Origin: Cohaesibacter haloalkalitolerans
GTDB taxonomy: Bacteria > Pseudomonadota > Alphaproteobacteria > Rhizobiales > Cohaesibacteraceae
Assembly: GCF_003574655.1 (NCBI RefSeq)
Contig: NZ_QNUM01000008.1
Coordinates: 1 to 64,000 of the forward strand
DNA length: 64,000 nt
Direction of reading: 5' to 3'
The translations under genes were made by a program, and so were the position numbers. Shown one piece after another: positions 61,507-64,000 of the stretch (the stretch's first letter is position 1; the number at the start of each line of letters is the position of its first letter). The notes under the pieces are model-generated. The model was given only the letters and a program-made list of their open reading frames with translations. It was not told the origin of the DNA and searched no databases.

Positions 61507-61779
61507 ATGACCGATCAAATACGTGCTAGAGTAAAATATGTCATCGGCCCCGATGGGAGTCCCTTGACTGTCGCAGATCTCCCACCTGCCAATACCAGGC
61601 GTTGGGTTATCAGGCGAAAAGCCGAAGTTGTTGCTGCCGTTCGCGGTGGCCTGCTCAGCCTCGAAGAGGCTTGTCAGAAATACACTTTGACGGTTGAGGA
61701 ATTCCTTAGCTGGCAGAGTTCCATCGATCAGCATGGTCTGGCAGGTTTGAGAGCAACGCGGGTTCAACAATACCGGTAG
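61507..61779 (+). CDS. sciP: CtrA inhibitor SciP (DUF1153)
   Basis: 90 aa, the typical size. DUF1153/SciP proteins bind CtrA on DNA and repress CtrA-activated promoters, linking the cell cycle to flagellar genes. The family block runs RVKYVIGPDGSPLTVADLPP, TRRWVIRRKAEVVAAVRGGLLSLEEAC and YTLTVEEFLSWQ, with a helix-turn-helix in the middle part. Directly downstream come two CtrA boxes in front of fliF, a likely target. Confidence 0.95.
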   Translation: MTDQIRARVKYVIGPDGSPLTVADLPPANTRRWVIRRKAEVVAAVRGGLLSLEEACQKYTLTVEEFLSWQSSIDQHGLAGLRATRVQQYR

Positions 61780-61820
61780 GAATTTGCAGCAAGAAACCCT
61801 TTCTGCAGGTCAAAACGAAA

Positions 61821-61850
61821 AGGTCGAGGGTCCGCCCTCGGCCTTTTTTT
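61821..61850 (+). terminator. Intrinsic terminator after sciP
   Basis: AGGTCGAGGG (61821-61830), loop TCCG, CCCTCGGCCT (61835-61844, one G-T wobble), then seven T. Confidence 0.92.
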
Positions 61851-62037
61851 AATTTCCAGCACCAAGGCCCTCCACGGGGTCGCCCTGCACCGCAAATCAC
61901 TAATCAGCACAACTACTTATCACGCATCATCAGGCATCCCGCCAGGGGCTTCAATTCCCACATCCCACAGGAAATCATGCTCTTATTTGATTTTTTCTAG
62001 GGAAATAGTTGGGTATTTGACCACGCAAATTGGGCTG

Positions 62038-62052
62038 TTAACCTTTCATTAA
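62038..62052 (+). promoter_or_regulatory. CtrA box 1 upstream of fliF
   Basis: TTAA-CCTTTCA-TTAA, an exact match to the CtrA consensus TTAA-N7-TTAA. Confidence 0.85.
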
Positions 62053-62060
62053 CCAAACCC

Positions 62061-62075
62061 TTAACATGTTGTTAA
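62061..62075 (+). promoter_or_regulatory. CtrA box 2 upstream of fliF
   Basis: TTAA-CATGTTG-TTAA, a second exact match, 23 nt after the first (about two helical turns), 64 nt upstream of the fliF start. Confidence 0.85.
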
Positions 62076-62138
62076 CCATCTCCTAGGAAAATATTGCCTA
62101 GTGATTTGGTGCATCTCTGAAACGACAAGGCTAATGGT

Positions 62139-63779
62139 GTGAACGGACTATTCGACTTCTTCAAAACGCTTGGCCCCGCCCGTCTGGCTGCGATGGGGGT
62201 GGTGACTGCCGTTTTGATCGGATTCTTCGCCTTCATCATGATGCGGGTGAGTGAACCGACCCTTTCCCCACTCTACACGGACCTGTCGTTCGAGGATTCC
62301 ATCCAGATCACCAAGCTGCTCGATGCCCAGAACATCAAGCATGAAGTCCTCGACGAGGGGGCTGTCATTCTGGCACCGAAAGCGGACATCCTCAAACTGC
62401 GCATGCAGCTGGCAGAAAGCGGCCTGCCGACCGGCGGCAATGTCGGCTACGAGATTTTTGACAAGACCGAAACCCTCGGCACCACGAGCTTCATTCAGAA
62501 TGTGAACCATCTGCGCGCGCTGGAAGGCGAACTGTCCCGTTCCATCCGCACCATCCGCAACGTGCGTCAGGCCCGTGTTCACCTTGTCATGCCGAAGAGC
62601 GAGCTCTTCAAGCGCGACCAGAAGCAACCGTCCGCCTCGATTGCCGTCAAGCTGCAGGGCAATCTGAACACGGCACAGATTCAGGCCATCCAGCATCTGG
62701 TCGGTTCCGCCGTCGAAGGGCTCGACCCGGAAAACGTGACCATCGTTGACGAACGGGGCCGCCTGCTGGCCTCCGGCCGCGGCAATGACGAAAGCTACAT
62801 GTCCGCTCACATGGAAGAACGGCAGGTTCAGCTTGAAAATCGCCTGCGCAACCAGGTTGACGAAATTGTCTCCTCGATTGTTGGTCAGGGTCGGACCCGC
62901 ATCGAGGTTGCTGCCGAAATGAACTTCAACAAGGTCACGGAAACCAATGACCTTTACGATCCGGATGGTCAGGTTGTCCGGTCCACCCAGACCCGCTCGG
63001 AAAACGCCAACAGCAAAGACCAGGAAAGCAATGCCGGCGTAACGGTTGGCAATCAGCTGCCTGATGCCAACGCCAATGACCAGCCAGCCGGTTCGCAGGA
63101 AAATTCCGCAACCACGGAAGAGCTGGTCAACTACGAAATCTCGCGCAAGACCACGACAGAAGTCATTCAGGGCGGTCGCATCGAGCGGCTGTCTGTGGCT
63201 GTTCTTGTCGACGGCACCTACGAGAAGAACGCCAACGGCGAACTGGTCTACACCCCCAGAACCCCCGAAGAGCTGGAACAGATCGCAACGCTGGTTCGTT
63301 CCGCAGTCGGCTTTGATCAGACCCGCGGCGACAAGGTTGAAGTGATCAACCTGCAGTTTGCCGAAGGACCGCAGACAGTATTCGAAGAAACAGGCAATGA
63401 ACTGTTTGCGTTTACCAAAGATGACTATATGCGCTTTGCGGAACTGGGCATCATGTTCATCATGACCCTGCTCGTCCTGTTCATGGTCGTCCGTCCGCTG
63501 ATGAAGCGCATGTTCGAGAAGGGCGATGACCAGAAAGATGATCTGGACATCATCATCGGTCCGGATGGCGTTGCCATGATCAAGAGCGAGAGCGGGGAAC
63601 TGATCCCGGCCCCGCATGGTGATGACGATGCCAAGCATCCGACCATGCATGCCATTGAGCTGGCACAGCTGCAGGGCGCCCTGCAGGCAGACACCCTGAT
63701 CAAGGTCGGCGATCTGGTCAAAGAAAACCCTGAAGAAGCAGCCAAGATCATCCGTCTCTGGCTGCAGGATGCAGCATGA
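62139..63779 (+). CDS. fliF: Flagellar MS-ring protein FliF
   Basis: 546 aa with a GTG start (VNGLFDFFKTLGPARLAAMG). FliF forms the membrane ring on which the flagellar motor is built. The first membrane segment is about residues 17-36, the ring-building domains follow (SPLYTDLSFEDSIQITKLLDAQNIKH, GLPTGGNVGYEIFDKTETLGTTSF), and the second membrane segment is about 437-457. The C-terminal ~80 residues are the cytoplasmic tail that binds FliG (ELAQLQGALQADTLIKVGDLVKENPEEAAKIIRLWL). The gene starts the fliF-fliG unit, 64 nt downstream of two CtrA boxes. An upstream in-frame start was not found. Confidence 0.96.
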   Translation: MNGLFDFFKTLGPARLAAMGVVTAVLIGFFAFIMMRVSEPTLSPLYTDLSFEDSIQITKLLDAQNIKHEVLDEGAVILAPKADILKLRMQLAESGLPTGGNVGYEIFDKTETLGTTSFIQNVNHLRALEGELSRSIRTIRNVRQARVHLVMPKSELFKRDQKQPSASIAVKLQGNLNTAQIQAIQHLVGSAVEGLDPENVTIVDERGRLLASGRGNDESYMSAHMEERQVQLENRLRNQVDEIVSSIVGQGRTRIEVAAEMNFNKVTETNDLYDPDGQVVRSTQTRSENANSKDQESNAGVTVGNQLPDANANDQPAGSQENSATTEELVNYEISRKTTTEVIQGGRIERLSVAVLVDGTYEKNANGELVYTPRTPEELEQIATLVRSAVGFDQTRGDKVEVINLQFAEGPQTVFEETGNELFAFTKDDYMRFAELGIMFIMTLLVLFMVVRPLMKRMFEKGDDQKDDLDIIIGPDGVAMIKSESGELIPAPHGDDDAKHPTMHAIELAQLQGALQADTLIKVGDLVKENPEEAAKIIRLWLQDAA

Positions 63780-63787
63780 GGAAACCG

Positions 63788-64000
63788 ATGGCATCAACCG
63801 CCCTGACCAACATGAAGAATGCCAATGCGTCTGTCTCGGAGGCCCATGAGGAACGCGAGCTGTCCGGTGCGGAGAAGGCTTCGATCATCCTGCTCGCTCT
63901 CGGAGACGAACATGGCGGCCCGATCTGGAGTCGGCTCGACGACATCGAAATCAAGCAGGTCTCGATCTCCATGTCCAAGCTTGGCGGCATCACGCCGAAC
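63788..64000 (+). CDS. fliG: Flagellar motor switch protein FliG, N-terminal part
   Basis: 71 codons before the window edge. After a short polar lead (MASTALTNMKNANASVSEAHEEREL) comes LSGAEKASIILLALGDEHGG and IWSRLDDIEIKQVSISMSKLGGI, the conserved FliG N-terminal domain that binds FliF. It starts 8 nt after the fliF stop. FliG is the rotor protein that receives torque from the stator. Partial only at the window edge. Confidence 0.92.
   Translation, partial: MASTALTNMKNANASVSEAHEERELSGAEKASIILLALGDEHGGPIWSRLDDIEIKQVSISMSKLGGITPN

Noticed and set aside
1-64000. CRISPR arrays, insertion sequences, prophage genes, tRNA or rRNA genes
   Set aside because: None seen on either strand: no regularly spaced repeats, transposase or integrase motifs, or tRNA T-arm sequences in the gaps.

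Overview
The window looks like chromosomal DNA of a motile alphaproteobacterium, probably a marine or host-associated relative of the Rhizobiales (a Cohaesibacter-like organism would fit, but no marker gene here settles the genus). The grounds are an imuA-imuB-dnaE2 mutagenesis cassette behind an alphaproteobacterial SOS box (GTTC-N7-GTTC), a SciP/DUF1153 regulator and two exact CtrA boxes (TTAA-N7-TTAA) in front of fliF, a TRAP-fed uronate pathway and an alphaproteobacterial-style xylose locus. GC content is fairly high and even. I see no insertion sequence, prophage, CRISPR array, rRNA or tRNA. Small AT-rich stretches occur only in intergenic regions.

Layout. 1-9615: hexuronate catabolism. 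A minus-strand operon uxaC-dctP-dctQ-dctM-kdgF-kduI runs from a divergent GntR regulator, and a second minus-strand unit uxuA-uxaA-uxaB leaves the window on the left. Together they import uronates, linearise or isomerise unsaturated uronates, and take galacturonate and glucuronate to 2-keto-3-deoxygluconate. Palindromic GntR-type sites lie between uxaC and gntR. 9768-12291: 5-oxoprolinase pxpABC. 12940-15000: a chemoreceptor with a haem-binding CXXCH in its periplasmic domain. 15115-19720: aldose 1-epimerase and a giant three-domain lysophospholipid transporter/acyltransferase/acyl-ACP synthetase. 20383-24588: ROK repressor, xylB and xylA, closed by a strong terminator. 24665-26440: SLC13-type permease.

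26617-33985: a LacI-controlled operon for a binding-protein ABC importer with a GH63/MGH1-like glycosidase, most likely for uptake and cleavage of a glycosylated compatible solute. Both permeases have unusual extra domains. 34294-40032: SOS mutasome imuA-imuB-dnaE2. 40263-43457: a possible small RNA with a long terminator hairpin, glycerate kinase, a YaiI protein and a pseudouridine synthase.

43966-51273: a sodium/solute (acetate-type) symporter with its DUF4212 subunit, followed by a signalling set: a cNMP/CBS/DUF294 nucleotidyltransferase-like protein, a small membrane protein, a lone receiver domain, and a membrane PAS pseudo-kinase fused to a DnaQ-type exonuclease. This is the most unusual system in the window. 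51267-57775: DMT transporter, HerA/DUF87-like ATPase, RNHCP zinc protein, HxlR regulator with divergent old yellow enzyme, and mnmA. 58080-64000: flagellar genes fliK, flgD, sciP, fliF and the start of fliG, under CtrA-type control.
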